Counted from the first letter of the stretch, positions 44,185 through 53,000 are shown. The stretch is 64,000 bases of DNA from an uncultured Chloroflexota bacterium (GCA_902786265.1 CADACE010000037.1:1-64000), one strand, 5' to 3'. Made by a program: numbers and translations. Notes: generated by a model from the sequence alone, not told the origin.

Positions 44185-44857
44185 ATGGGTCGTAAAGTAC
44201 ATCCTATTGGATTTCGATTGAATATCAATAAACCCTGGGACGGCCGGTGACGAATATGTGGATCAGCTCCACCAGGATCTTGAAATCCGTAAATTGATTC
44301 ATGCCCAGACCGGTAATGCCGGCGTTTCCCGTGTGGAAGTCGAACGCTTCCCCGGCAAGGTGAAGGTTGTTGTCAACACCGCGAAACCGGGCCTTTTGAT
44401 CGGCCGCAAAGGCGAGTCCGTCAAAATCATCCGCAAGCAGCTGGAAACCCTCACCGGTAAAAAATGCGATCTCGAAATCAAAGAGATCAAGAACCCGGAT
44501 CTGGATGCATATTTAGTTGGTATGAACATCGCTGGTCAGATTGAACGTCGTGTTGGTTACCGCCGCGCTATGAAGCGCGCCATCCAGCAGGCGATGCGCC
44601 AGGGCGCTCAGGGAATTAAAATCGCCATCGGCGGTCGTATCGGTGGTGCCGATATCGCCCGTGTTGTCTGGCTCCGTGAAGGCCGTGTTCCGCTGCAGAC
44701 ACTGCGTGCGGATATCGATTTCGCCCGTACCGAAGCTCTGACCACCTACGGTAAGATCGGTATCAAGGTTTGGATCTATCGCGGCATCGTTCTTTCCATG
44801 AATGAAGAAACCGCTCCGGCTGCAAACGCTACTGAAGGCGTCTACGTCAGTGAATAA
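44185..44857 (+). CDS. rpsC: 30S ribosomal protein S3, reading frame broken near codon 21
   Basis: ATG 44185 behind AGGAG encodes MGRKVHPIGFRLNINKPWDG-R, the conserved S3 start, but reaches TGA at 44248-44250. The rest of S3 (EYVDQLHQDLEIRKLI..., KH domain VVVNTAKPGLLIGRKGE, C-terminal TYGKIGIKVWIYRG) continues in the next frame from GGT/GAC at 44246-44251; a frame from GTG 44258 would give 199 residues without the N-terminus. Other S3 proteins have a WYA-like segment right here, so about 8-11 bases seem missing. Because S3 is essential, the likely causes are a sequence error, a real deletion tolerated by restart at GTG 44258, or +1 recoding at CGG-TGA-C. Confidence 0.9.
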
Positions 44858-44880
44858 TCGGATCGAAAGAGGTAATTAAT

Positions 44881-45309
44881 ATGTTAATGCCAAAACGTGT
44901 GAAGTATCGCAAGCAGCAGCGCGGCCGTATGCGCGGTAAAGCACTGCGAGGTGCGGAAATTTCCTTCGGCGATTATGGTCTGATGGCTATGGAACCGGGC
45001 TGGGTAACTGCTCGCCAGATCGAAGCTGCTCGCCGTACGCTGGCGCGTGAAATGAAGCGCCGTGGTAAAGTATGGATTCGTATTTTCCCGGATAAGCCTT
45101 ATACTCACCGCGCTGCCGAAACCCGTATGGGTAAAGGTAAAGGTAATGTAGAATATTGGGTCGCGGTTGTGAAACCGGGCCGTATGATGTTCGAAATCGG
45201 CGGTTTGTCTGAAGCTGTTGCTGTTGAAGCGCTGCACCAGGCTTCTTACAAATTCTCTATCAGAACCAAAGTGGTAACACGTGAAGAACGTGCCACAGGA
45301 GCTATGTAA
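44881..45309 (+). CDS. rplP: 50S ribosomal protein L16
   Basis: 142 residues: MLMPKRVKYRKQQRGRMRGKA, GDYGLMAMEPGWVTARQIEAARR, VWIRIFPDKPYTHRAAETRMGKGKG. Binds at the A-site tRNA elbow. AAGAGG site upstream. Confidence 0.97.
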   Translation: MLMPKRVKYRKQQRGRMRGKALRGAEISFGDYGLMAMEPGWVTARQIEAARRTLAREMKRRGKVWIRIFPDKPYTHRAAETRMGKGKGNVEYWVAVVKPGRMMFEIGGLSEAVAVEALHQASYKFSIRTKVVTREERATGAM

Positions 45310-45310
45310 T

Positions 45311-45514
45311 ATGAAACCGTCAGAAATTAGAGCCATGTCGGCTGCTGAAATTAATGCAAAGGTCAACGAACTTCGTAATGAAGCCATGAACCTGCGTTTC
45401 CAGGATGTTAGTGGTCAGTTGACCGACTACAGCCGTGTTCGTGAAGTCCGCCGCGATATTGCCCGCCTGCTCACGATCCTTCGTGAAATGGAACTGAAAG
45501 AAGGTAAAGCATGA
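45311..45514 (+). CDS. rpmC: 50S ribosomal protein L29
   Basis: 67 residues from ATG 45311 (MKPSEIRAMSAAEINAKVNE); a longer frame from 45281 lies inside rplP and is discarded. Two antiparallel helices with the LRFQ motif (NLRFQDVSGQL). It begins one base after the rplP stop codon. Confidence 0.95.
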   Translation: MKPSEIRAMSAAEINAKVNELRNEAMNLRFQDVSGQLTDYSRVREVRRDIARLLTILREMELKEGKA

Positions 45515-45810
45515 ACGAACGCCGTCGCTTAATGGGCACTGTTACCAGTGACAAAATGGATAAAACCGTTGTGGTCGAGATCCGCCGGACCTACCGCCAT
45601 CCTCTGGTTGGCAAAGTCGTCCACGATTTCAAACGGGTCAAGGCTCATGATGAAAATAATGAATGCAAAATCGGCGATAAGGTGATGATTGTTGAGAGCC
45701 GCCCGCTGTCCCGCGAAAAGCGTTGGGTCGTTCAAAGCATCATTCGGCATGATGTAAAGGGTGAGGAAGATCTCTCCGGAGCTGATGCCCCTGTTGAAGG
45801 AGAAGAATAA
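45511..45810 (+). CDS. rpsQ: 30S ribosomal protein S17
   Basis: 99 residues: RRRLMGTVTSDKMDKTVVVEI, RTYRHPLVGKVV, AHDENNECKIGDKVMIVESRPLSREKRW. OB-fold. ATGA overlap with rpmC; the C-terminal acidic tail (GADAPVEGEE) is longer than usual. Confidence 0.96.
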   Translation: MNERRRLMGTVTSDKMDKTVVVEIRRTYRHPLVGKVVHDFKRVKAHDENNECKIGDKVMIVESRPLSREKRWVVQSIIRHDVKGEEDLSGADAPVEGEE

Positions 45811-46181
45811 TGATCCAGAAGGAATCAAGATTGCGCGTCGCCGATAACACCGGCGCAAAAGAAGTCCTTGTTTTCCACATCTTCGGTGGTTCTGTCCGCC
45901 GCTATGGATACGTTGGTGACACAGTGCTGTGCGCTGTCAAATCCGCGACTCCTCACGGGACTGTAAAGAAGAGTGATGTGGTCAAGGCCGTGATCGTACG
46001 CTGCTCCAAAGAATGGCGCCGCGAAGACGGATCTTCCATCCGCTTTGATGATAACGCCTGCGTTATCCTCGACAGCAACGGTGTGGATCCGAAGGGTACC
46101 CGTATCTTCGGGCCTGTCGCGCGTGAACTGCGTGAAAAAGGTTTCACGAAGATCGTCTCTCTGGCACCAGAAGCGATCTAA
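45810..46181 (+). CDS. rplN: 50S ribosomal protein L14
   Basis: 123 residues: MIQKESRLRVADNTGAKEVL, AVIVRCSKEWRREDGSSIRFDDNACVI, GTRIFGPVARELRE. TAATG one-base overlap with rpsQ. Confidence 0.97.
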   Translation: MIQKESRLRVADNTGAKEVLVFHIFGGSVRRYGYVGDTVLCAVKSATPHGTVKKSDVVKAVIVRCSKEWRREDGSSIRFDDNACVILDSNGVDPKGTRIFGPVARELREKGFTKIVSLAPEAI

Positions 46182-46194
46182 GGAGTGATTTAGA

Positions 46195-46527
46195 ATGAAA
46201 CAGAAAATTCGCAAAGGTGATACCGTAGAGATCATCGCCGGTCGTGCCGAAGACAAAAAGAAGCGCGGTGAAGTTATCCGAGTGATCCCTACTGAATCAC
46301 GTGTCGTTGTTCAGGGTGTAAACATCCGTTCCAAGCACCAGGGCCAGACACAGGCCGGCCGTCGGAACATCAACCCGGGCATCATTAAATTCGAAGCCCC
46401 GATCCATGTTTCCAACGTTATGCTGGTTTGCCCGAAGTGCAACGCCGCAACGCGCGTCGGCTTCAGCCGCAAGGACGGAAAAGTCACCCGTATCTGCAAA
46501 AAATGTCATGCTGAAATTGACGCATAA
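46195..46527 (+). CDS. rplX: 50S ribosomal protein L24
   Basis: 110 residues: KIRKGDTVEIIAGRAEDKKKRGEV, KOW motif, VVVQGVNIRSKHQ, and a C-terminal zinc-ribbon-like CPKCN...CKKCHAE that is found in many L24 proteins. Assembly initiator of 50S. Confidence 0.96.
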   Translation: MKQKIRKGDTVEIIAGRAEDKKKRGEVIRVIPTESRVVVQGVNIRSKHQGQTQAGRRNINPGIIKFEAPIHVSNVMLVCPKCNAATRVGFSRKDGKVTRICKKCHAEIDA

Positions 46528-46545
46528 ACGACAGGAGTTTAGATC

Positions 46546-47088
46546 ATGAATCCGTTGAAAGAAAAATATTTAAACGAAGTCGTTCCTGCTATGCAGAAGA
46601 GCCTGAACCTTGAAAACCCGATGCAGTACCCGAAGATCGAAAAGGTCGTCGTCAACATCGGTTTGGGTGAAGCACTCGATAACCCGAAAGCCCTGGATGC
46701 TGCGGTCAATGATCTGACCCAGATCACCGGTCAGAAACCGATCATCACCAAAGCCCGTGTTTCTATCGCGAACTTCAAACTTCGTGAAGGCCGCCAGATC
46801 GGCGCCAAAGTGACACTGCGCGGTGAAAAGATGTGGGGTCTGCTGGATCGTGTGATGAACATTGTTCTCCCTCGTGTCCGTGACTTCCGCGGTATTTCCC
46901 CGGACGCCTTTGACGGCCGCGGAAACTATACCCTCGGTCTGAAGGAACAGACTCTGTTCCCGGAAATCGACTACGAAAAGGTCGACAAAATCCGTGGTAT
47001 GGAAATCACTATCGTAACTACTGCTCAGACGGACGATCAGGCCCGTATGATGCTTGGCTTGCTCGGCATGCCTTTCAGGAAGGATTAA
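46546..47088 (+). CDS. rplE: 50S ribosomal protein L5
   Basis: 180 residues: NPLKEKYLNEVVPAMQKSL, KVVVNIGLGEA, ITGQKPIITKARVSIANFKLREG, FRGISPDAFDGRGNYTLGLKEQ. Contacts 5S rRNA and P-site tRNA. ACAGGAG before the ATG. Confidence 0.97.
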   Translation: MNPLKEKYLNEVVPAMQKSLNLENPMQYPKIEKVVVNIGLGEALDNPKALDAAVNDLTQITGQKPIITKARVSIANFKLREGRQIGAKVTLRGEKMWGLLDRVMNIVLPRVRDFRGISPDAFDGRGNYTLGLKEQTLFPEIDYEKVDKIRGMEITIVTTAQTDDQARMMLGLLGMPFRKD

Positions 47089-47089
47089 T

Positions 47090-47272
47090 ATGGCTAAGAA
47101 ATGCATGAAATATCGTGAGCTTCGACGTGAATATCCGACTCAGGTTCGCAATCGCTGCCGTATCTGCGGTCGTCCTCATGGATATATGCGCCGTTTCGGC
47201 CTGTGCCGAATTTGTTTCCGTGAACTGGCATTGAATGGCCAAATTCCGGGCGTTACGAAGTCATCCTGGTAA
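47090..47272 (+). CDS. rpsN: 30S ribosomal protein S14, zinc type
   Basis: 60 residues from ATG 47090, one base after the rplE stop codon. C23, C26, C39 and C42 (CRICGRPHGYMRRFGLCRIC) give the zinc form common in Gram-positive bacteria and Chloroflexota. The upstream frame from 47054 is inside rplE. Confidence 0.95.
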   Translation: MAKKCMKYRELRREYPTQVRNRCRICGRPHGYMRRFGLCRICFRELALNGQIPGVTKSSW

Positions 47273-47297
47273 TATTGGATACGAAGGAGCTAATAAA

Positions 47298-47708
47298 ATG
47301 ATTAATGATCCTATTGCCGATATGTTGACAAGAATTCGCAACGCCATGATGGCCGGTCACGCCGATGTTGCGATGCCGAGTTCAAATATCAAAAAGGAAA
47401 TTGCCCGTATTCTGAAGGAAGAAGGATTCATTGAAGACTTCTCTGTGAACGAAGGCGAAAAACCTTCTCAGATTACGCTGCAAATCAAAATTAAGTACGC
47501 GGGTGAACGCCGTTCTCGCAAACCGGTCATCACCGGTATCGAACGTGTCAGCCGTCCCGGCCGCCGTGTTTACACCCGCCATGATGAGATCCCCTGGGTT
47601 CTTTCCGGTATGGGTATCTCGATTCTCTCCACTCCCAAGGGAGTGATGACCGGGCAGCGCGCTCGCCAGGAAGGTGTTGGCGGCGAAATCCTCTGCAAGG
47701 TCTGGTAG
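47298..47708 (+). CDS. rpsH: 30S ribosomal protein S8
   Basis: 136 residues from ATG 47298 (MINDPIADMLTRIRNAMMAG) with AAGGAG upstream. C-terminal block KGVMTGQRARQEGVGGEILCKVW binds 16S helix 21. In E. coli S8 autoregulates the spc operon. The frame open further upstream is within rpsN. Confidence 0.96.
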   Translation: MINDPIADMLTRIRNAMMAGHADVAMPSSNIKKEIARILKEEGFIEDFSVNEGEKPSQITLQIKIKYAGERRSRKPVITGIERVSRPGRRVYTRHDEIPWVLSGMGISILSTPKGVMTGQRARQEGVGGEILCKVW

Positions 47709-47724
47709 GAAAGGAAGGCTGTAA

Positions 47725-48273
47725 GTGTCTCGAATTGGACGTTTACCCATCACTGTTCCCGCAGGCGTTAAAGTGGATATCAATGGCAGCGAGGTTACAG
47801 TAAAGGGCCCGAAAGGCGAAATGAAGCGTCTCTTCTCCCCGATCATTGCGATCGAACAGGAAGGGAATGAAATTACTGTGAAGCGCTCCTCTGATGAAGC
47901 TTCGGTCCGCGCTCTCCACGGTACGACCCGTGCATTACTGCACAACATGGTCGTCGGTGTCTCCGATGGATTCACCGTCACCCTCGAAGTGGATGGCGTC
48001 GGTTATCGTCCTGAAATGAACGGTAAGAATCTTGTGTTGTATGTTGGTTATTCGGCTCCGAAGGAAGTTGTTCCTCCTGCCGGTATCAGCTTTGATGTTG
48101 ATGCGAAAGCCCGACAGATCAAGGTCATGGGTTTTGACCGTGAACAGGTCGGCCAGGTCGCTGCTAATATCCGCGGCATCCGCCCGCCGGAACCCTACAA
48201 GGGCAAAGGCATTCACTATCTGGGTGAACGGATCCGCCGCAAGGCCGGTAAATCTGGTAAGGCTAAGAAATAG
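47725..48273 (+). CDS. rplF: 50S ribosomal protein L6
   Basis: 182 residues from GTG 47725 (GGAAAGGAAGG upstream). SRIGRLPITVPAGVKVDINGSE, KGPKGEM, GFDREQVGQVAANIRGIRPPEPYKGKGIHY. Two-domain L6 fold. Confidence 0.97.
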   Translation: MSRIGRLPITVPAGVKVDINGSEVTVKGPKGEMKRLFSPIIAIEQEGNEITVKRSSDEASVRALHGTTRALLHNMVVGVSDGFTVTLEVDGVGYRPEMNGKNLVLYVGYSAPKEVVPPAGISFDVDAKARQIKVMGFDREQVGQVAANIRGIRPPEPYKGKGIHYLGERIRRKAGKSGKAKK

Positions 48274-48282
48274 GGGTGAAAT

Positions 48283-48648
48283 ATGGCGAAATTATCTCGA
48301 AGTGAAGCTCGCATTAAGCGCCATGCTCGTGTCAGACTTACTCTGTCCGGTACGGCCGATCGCCCTCGTCTGTGCATCTATCGCAGCATTGATGCGATCT
48401 ATGCCCAGGTCATTGACGACGAAGCCGGTGTAACTCTGGCTTCCGCTTCTACCATCGATAAGGCTTTGAAAGCTGACATGGCTGGTAAGAATAAGACCGA
48501 TCAGGCGAAGTTGGTTGGTAAAGCCATTGCAGAACGTGCAAAAGATAAGGGAATTACCTCTGTTGTGTTCGATCGTGGTGGTTTCCGCTATTTCGGCCGT
48601 GTGAAGGCACTGGCTGATGCAGCACGTGAAGCAGGCCTTGAGTTTTAG
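48283..48648 (+). CDS. rplR: 50S ribosomal protein L18
   Basis: 121 residues: RHARVRLTLSGTADRPRLCIYRS, ASASTIDKALK, VVFDRGGFRYFGRVKALADAAREAGLEF. Binds 5S rRNA. Confidence 0.97.
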   Translation: MAKLSRSEARIKRHARVRLTLSGTADRPRLCIYRSIDAIYAQVIDDEAGVTLASASTIDKALKADMAGKNKTDQAKLVGKAIAERAKDKGITSVVFDRGGFRYFGRVKALADAAREAGLEF

Positions 48649-48673
48649 CAAAATGGATAAGGACTAAAACGAT

Positions 48674-49195
48674 ATGGAAAATATGGAATATCAATCAGTA
48701 GAAGAACAACTGGACGAACGAGTAATCGAAATCGCCCGTGTGTCAAAAACGGTCAAAGGCGGACGCCGTCTGCGCTATCGCGTAACAGTTGTTGTCGGTG
48801 ACAATAACGGAATGATCGGTATGGGCAGCGGAAAAGCGAACGCGGTTCCGGATGCAATGCGCAAGGCCTCCGATGTAGCCCGCAAGAACATGAAGAAGGT
48901 CAATCTTTATAAGACGACCATTCCTCATGAAGTCTACGGCCGCTGCGGTGGTGCAGTCGTGTTGATGCGCCCTGCTTCCGAAGGTACCGGAGTTATTTCC
49001 GGTGGTGGCGTTCGTGCTGTTCTGGAAGTTGCCGGTGTGCATGACATCCTGACAAAATCCATGGGAAGCGCGAACCTGCTCAATGTTGTGAAAGCAACAT
49101 TCGATGCTCTCGACCAGCTGAAGAACGCGTCCGATGAAGCAGTCCTCCGCGGCAAAACCGCTGAAGAACTGACTCCTTTCTGGGATCGGAGGTAA
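48674..49195 (+). CDS. rpsE: 30S ribosomal protein S5
   Basis: 173 residues: DERVIEIARVSKTVKGGRRLRYRV, VVVGDNNGMIGMGSGKANAVPDAMRKA, VLEVAGVHDILTKSMGS. Double-stranded RNA-binding fold; decoding fidelity. Confidence 0.97.
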   Translation: MENMEYQSVEEQLDERVIEIARVSKTVKGGRRLRYRVTVVVGDNNGMIGMGSGKANAVPDAMRKASDVARKNMKKVNLYKTTIPHEVYGRCGGAVVLMRPASEGTGVISGGGVRAVLEVAGVHDILTKSMGSANLLNVVKATFDALDQLKNASDEAVLRGKTAEELTPFWDRR

Positions 49196-49200
49196 GAAAA

Positions 49201-49401
49201 ATGGCAGAAAATACTGCAAAGAAACTGCAGCTGACTTATTACCGAAGCGCTATCGGCTATTCACAGAAACACAAGGACACAATCCGTGCCCTGGGTTTCC
49301 ATCACCTGAATGAAACCGTCGTGAAAGAAGATAATGCCTGCATCCGCGGCATGCTTCGCAAAGTGGCTCATTTGGTTAAAGTTGTAGAATTGGTGGACTG
49401 A
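49201..49401 (+). CDS. rpmD: 50S ribosomal protein L30
   Basis: 66 residues: KLQLTYYRSAIGYSQKHKDTI, RALGFHHLNETVVKEDNACIRGMLRKVAHLV. Short L30 form. Starts five bases after rpsE. Confidence 0.95.
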   Translation: MAENTAKKLQLTYYRSAIGYSQKHKDTIRALGFHHLNETVVKEDNACIRGMLRKVAHLVKVVELVD

Positions 49402-49402
49402 T

Positions 49403-49855
49403 ATGAAACTGCATGAATTACAACCGAATTTCGGGGCAAAACGCTCCAAAAAACGTGTAGGTCGCGGTCCGGCTGCCGGTCAGGGTAAGACTGCCGGTAA
49501 AGGTACAAAAGGACAGGCCGTCCGTCAGGGCGCCGGCGGTAAACTTTATCGCCAGGGTGGTAACCTGCCTTTCTTCCGCCGCCTGCCGTTCATGCGCGGT
49601 GAAGGATTCACTCCGCCGAGTCGTGTAGAATATAATGAAGTTAACGTCGAAATGCTGGAACGCTTCGATGCCGGCTCTGAAATCAACGCTGAAGTGTTGA
49701 GCGCTGCAGGTCTTTTGAGCAAGAAGAGCAATCCGATCGTTATCCTTGGTAACGGCGAACTTACCAAAAAGCTGACCGTAAAGGTTCAGCGTGTAACTAA
49801 AGGTGCAAAGGCCAAGATCGAAGCTGCCGGCGGCAGTGTCGAGATCGTTGACTAA
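49403..49855 (+). CDS. rplO: 50S ribosomal protein L15
   Basis: 150 residues: MKLHELQPNFGAKRSKKRVGRG, GAGGKLYRQGGNLPFFRRLP, then the globular part. Late 50S assembly. One base after rpmD. Confidence 0.97.
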   Translation: MKLHELQPNFGAKRSKKRVGRGPAAGQGKTAGKGTKGQAVRQGAGGKLYRQGGNLPFFRRLPFMRGEGFTPPSRVEYNEVNVEMLERFDAGSEINAEVLSAAGLLSKKSNPIVILGNGELTKKLTVKVQRVTKGAKAKIEAAGGSVEIVD

Positions 49856-49888
49856 GCTCCGACGCCGATTAAGTAGGAGAACTATAAA

Positions 49889-51226
49889 ATGAAGCGATCC
49901 CCATGGCGTTATATTTGGAAGTCTGAAGGTATTCGTAACAGATTGCTTCTGACTCTGGGTATACTTGTCATTTATCGTCTGATCGCAAACATCCCGGTTC
50001 CTGGTTTCAATGCCCAAGTGATTGCGGCATTGAATACCAGTCGTTCCGCGGCTGGCGATTTGATCAGTATCCTTAATGTATTATCCGGTGGTACTCTTTC
50101 ATCGTTCTCCATCCTCGCAATGGGTGTTTACCCATACATTACCGCTTCCATTATTCTTCAGCTGCTTGGACCGATCATTCCTTCGATCCAGGATAAGCTG
50201 AAGAATGATCCTAAAGAAGGTCGGAAATGGATGGAAAAATGGACGATGTATCTGTCAATCCCGCTGGCATTCCTGTCCGCGATTGGGCAGATTGGTCTGT
50301 TTAATCAGATCCTTCCCGGTATGACTGTTTTGAAGCAATATGGCTGGAGCGGTTCCAATCTTCTGCCTACGCTTGCAAACGTTCTTACCATGATCGCCGG
50401 TACGATGATCGCTATCTGGCTTGGTCAGATCATATCTGAATACGGTATCCAGCAGCAGGGTCTTTCCCTGATCATCTTCTCGGGTATCGTGTCTCAGCTG
50501 CCTTCGAATGTAGTCAGGATCCTTGCTGACTCCTCTTCATGGTGGTATATCCTCCCGATTTCGATCATTGTCTTCCTTGTGTCTATTTTTGCTATCGTTT
50601 ACCTGCAGCAGGGTACACGGTATGTCAAATTGATGATCCCCGGTCAGCGTCTCGGTTACCGCGGCGTGAAATCCGGCGGTTCAACAACCCTTCCGCTGCG
50701 TGTCAACTCTGTCGGTATGATTCCGTTGATTTTTGCGCAGTCGTTGATAACCTTCCCTGCTTTGATTGCAAGCTTCTTTGTCAATTCAGGCACCGCGTGG
50801 GTTGCTAACTCTGCGAACTGGATCCAGTCCCATTTCAGCGGCGGCGGTGCATTTTATGTTGTTCTTTATTTCATCCTTGTCGTAGCCTTTACATTCTTCT
50901 ACACAAGTGTGACGTTCATGAACAACGATTATGGTGAAAACCTGAAAAAGCAGGGTGCAGTGGTTCCCGGCCGGGCTGCCGGTACAGAGACCCAGAATTA
51001 TCTTGCGAAAATTCAGGACAGAATCACCTTGCCGGGTGCTGTGTTCCTCGGTTTGATCGCTATTCTCCCGTATATTCTGGGTGGGATCCTGGGGACCAAC
51101 GCCAATTCTACCATGCTGCTCTCTTCTTCCGGTCTTCTGATCGTTGTGGGCTGTGTCCGCGATATCCTGGATTATCTGGAATCCGAACTGAACCAGCGTG
51201 GCTATGATGAAAAGCTCATCAGATAA
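49889..51226 (+). CDS. secY: Preprotein translocase subunit SecY
   Basis: 445 residues with ten membrane helices; IPVPGFNAQVIAALN near the start, GVYPYITASIILQLL (helix 2/plug region), LSLIIFSGIVSQLP, VNSVGMIPLIFAQSL and a C-terminal cytoplasmic RDILDYLESELNQRGYDEKLI. Channel of the Sec pathway. Follows rplO as in most bacteria. Confidence 0.98.
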   Translation: MKRSPWRYIWKSEGIRNRLLLTLGILVIYRLIANIPVPGFNAQVIAALNTSRSAAGDLISILNVLSGGTLSSFSILAMGVYPYITASIILQLLGPIIPSIQDKLKNDPKEGRKWMEKWTMYLSIPLAFLSAIGQIGLFNQILPGMTVLKQYGWSGSNLLPTLANVLTMIAGTMIAIWLGQIISEYGIQQQGLSLIIFSGIVSQLPSNVVRILADSSSWWYILPISIIVFLVSIFAIVYLQQGTRYVKLMIPGQRLGYRGVKSGGSTTLPLRVNSVGMIPLIFAQSLITFPALIASFFVNSGTAWVANSANWIQSHFSGGGAFYVVLYFILVVAFTFFYTSVTFMNNDYGENLKKQGAVVPGRAAGTETQNYLAKIQDRITLPGAVFLGLIAILPYILGGILGTNANSTMLLSSSGLLIVVGCVRDILDYLESELNQRGYDEKLIR

Positions 51227-51242
51227 GTAACGAGGCAGAATC

Positions 51243-51899
51243 ATGGCAGTTTATATTGTTCTTCTCGGTCCTCCCGGGGCCGGTAAAGGTACCCAGGCGG
51301 AAAAAATTTCGGAAGTTTATCATTTGACACATGTGTCGACCGGCGATCTTTTCCGGGAAAATATTCGTGAGAATACGGAACTGGGAAAGAAAGCACGGGA
51401 ATATACGGATAACGGGCTGCTCGTCCCGGATGAAGTTACGATCGCAATGGTCGAAGACAGACTGAAGAAAGAAGATTGCAAAAACGGTGCGCTTCTGGAT
51501 GGTTTCCCGCGCACGATCAAACAGGCTGAAGCTCTGGATGAGATGCTTGAAAAATCATTCGGTGCAAAAGTGACCATCGTACCTTGTATTGATGTAGATC
51601 AGGATGCGCTTGTAGCACGTATTTCCGGCCGGCGCATGTGCAAAAACGGTCACGTTTTCCATGTGGTTACCAAACAGCCGAAGGTCGAAGGCGTCTGTGA
51701 TGTGTGCGGTGAGCCCCTGTACCAGCGGGCTGACGACAATGAAGAGACAGTCAAGACACGTCTGAATGCTTATAATGAAACGACATCAAAACTCGTCGAT
51801 TATTACTCTCCGAAGGGAGTGCTGAAAACGGTCGACGGAAACATGTCTATCACAGACGTGACAAAGGCTATCTTTGCCGCCATTGATGAAGCAATCTAA
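51243..51899 (+). CDS. adk: Adenylate kinase
   Basis: 218 residues: P-loop GPPGAGKGT (9-17), STGDLFRENIRENTELGKKAREY, LLDGFPRTIKQAEAL. The LID region (RRMCKNGHVFHVVTKQPKVEGVCDVCGEPLYQR-like, broken here for length) carries Cys pairs that fit a zinc-binding LID. AMP + ATP to 2 ADP. 16 bases after secY. Confidence 0.97.
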   Translation: MAVYIVLLGPPGAGKGTQAEKISEVYHLTHVSTGDLFRENIRENTELGKKAREYTDNGLLVPDEVTIAMVEDRLKKEDCKNGALLDGFPRTIKQAEALDEMLEKSFGAKVTIVPCIDVDQDALVARISGRRMCKNGHVFHVVTKQPKVEGVCDVCGEPLYQRADDNEETVKTRLNAYNETTSKLVDYYSPKGVLKTVDGNMSITDVTKAIFAAIDEAI

Positions 51900-51929
51900 A
51901 CGGGAAAGCAATAGAGGGTCATTCGAAAT

Positions 51930-52766
51930 ATGAGTTGGGAACGACAGGTATGTATTAAATCCGCAGAGGAATTGAAAGTTATGCGTGAAGCAGGCGTGAT
52001 TAATGCCGAGGCTCTGAAGGCAGCGGCAGAAGCCTGTGTTCCGGGTGCGTCTACCTGGGATGTAAATGCAGCCGCCGACGCGGTTCTTAAGAAATACCAT
52101 GTCGTTTCCGCTTTCAAAGGCGTACCGGGGCCGATTCCGTATCCGTCCAGTACGTGTGTCAGCGTAAATAATATTCTGGTCCACGGAATTCCAAGCAAAA
52201 ATATCGTGCTCAAAGAAGGTGATATCGTTTCCATAGACTGCGGCGCGACATTGAGGGGTTATGTGGCAGATTCTGCAGTAACGGTTGGAGTCGGAAAAGT
52301 CTCCGAAGAAGCTGCTGCGCTGATGGACGCAACGGAAGGTTCTCTTTATGAGGGGATCCTCAAGATGGTCCCCGGGAACCACGCCGGCGATATTTCTGCT
52401 GCCATTCAGGCTTTTGCGGAAGGCCGCGGCTTTTATCTCACAAAACAGTATACCGGCCATGGTGTTGGTAGAAGTATGTGGGAAGCTCCTCAGGTCCCGA
52501 ATTACGGGATCGCGGGGACCGGTCTGAAGCTGAAAGCCGGCATGACGATCGCTATCGAGCCGATGCTGCTGATCGGAACCGAAGATACAAAAGTCATGAA
52601 AGACGGATGGTCGGTTTCATCGGCTAACCGTAAACTTACGGGACATTTCGAGCATTCGATCGCGGTAACAGAAGACGGTCCAATGATCCTGACTCTGCTC
52701 GATAATGATGAACCGCCTGTAGTATTTAATCCGGATCATAAAAATCGGGTTCTGAGTAAAAACTGA
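51930..52766 (+). CDS. map: Methionine aminopeptidase, type I
   Basis: 278 residues. The five metal ligands are in IVSIDCGATLRGYVADSAV (two Asp), TGHGVGRSMWEAPQVP (His), IAIEPML (Glu) and HFEHSIAVTEDG (Glu). Removes N-terminal Met. Located after adk as in Gram-positive bacteria; an about 30-residue C-terminal extension (LDNDEPPVVFNPDHKNR) is longer than the E. coli form. infA, the usual next gene, is missing. Confidence 0.97.
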   Translation: MSWERQVCIKSAEELKVMREAGVINAEALKAAAEACVPGASTWDVNAAADAVLKKYHVVSAFKGVPGPIPYPSSTCVSVNNILVHGIPSKNIVLKEGDIVSIDCGATLRGYVADSAVTVGVGKVSEEAAALMDATEGSLYEGILKMVPGNHAGDISAAIQAFAEGRGFYLTKQYTGHGVGRSMWEAPQVPNYGIAGTGLKLKAGMTIAIEPMLLIGTEDTKVMKDGWSVSSANRKLTGHFEHSIAVTEDGPMILTLLDNDEPPVVFNPDHKNRVLSKN

Positions 52767-52790
52767 TTGTCATAAACAATTAATGGAATT

Positions 52791-52818
52791 TTGATAAAAT
52801 TCCGATTCGGTGTATAAT
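52791..52818 (+). promoter_or_regulatory. Promoter inside the cluster, before rpmJ
   Basis: TTGATA (52791-52796) and TATAAT (52813-52818) are 16 bases apart. It allows the rpmJ-rpsM-rpsK-rpsD-rpoA part to be transcribed independently. Confidence 0.8.
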
Positions 52819-52840
52819 AGACAGGCTATCATGAAAATGA

Positions 52841-52860
52841 CGGGCATGTTTTCATGCCCG
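52841..52860 (+). promoter_or_regulatory. Hairpin just before the rpmJ ribosome-binding site
   Basis: CGGGCATG-TTTT-CATGCCCG, an exact 8-bp stem, ends directly at GAGGGAG, the rpmJ Shine-Dalgarno. It could insulate or control translation start. Confidence 0.7.
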
Positions 52861-52874
52861 GAGGGAGTAATAAA

Positions 52875-52988
52875 ATGAAGGTTACTTCATCTATCAAAAA
52901 ACGATGTTCAAAGTGCAAAATCGTCAAACGTGGTGGACGTTTGTATGTGATTTGTGAAAACCCGAAGCACAAACAGCGCCAGGGATAA
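52875..52988 (+). CDS. rpmJ: 50S ribosomal protein L36
   Basis: 37 residues, MKVTSSIKKRCSKCKIVKRG, with zinc ligands C11, C14, C27 and H32. Too short for most gene finders but has GAGGGAG nine bases before the ATG. It is first behind the internal promoter; rpsM begins 12 bases later. Confidence 0.96.
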   Translation: MKVTSSIKKRCSKCKIVKRGGRLYVICENPKHKQRQG

Positions 52989-53000
52989 AAGAGGGTATAA

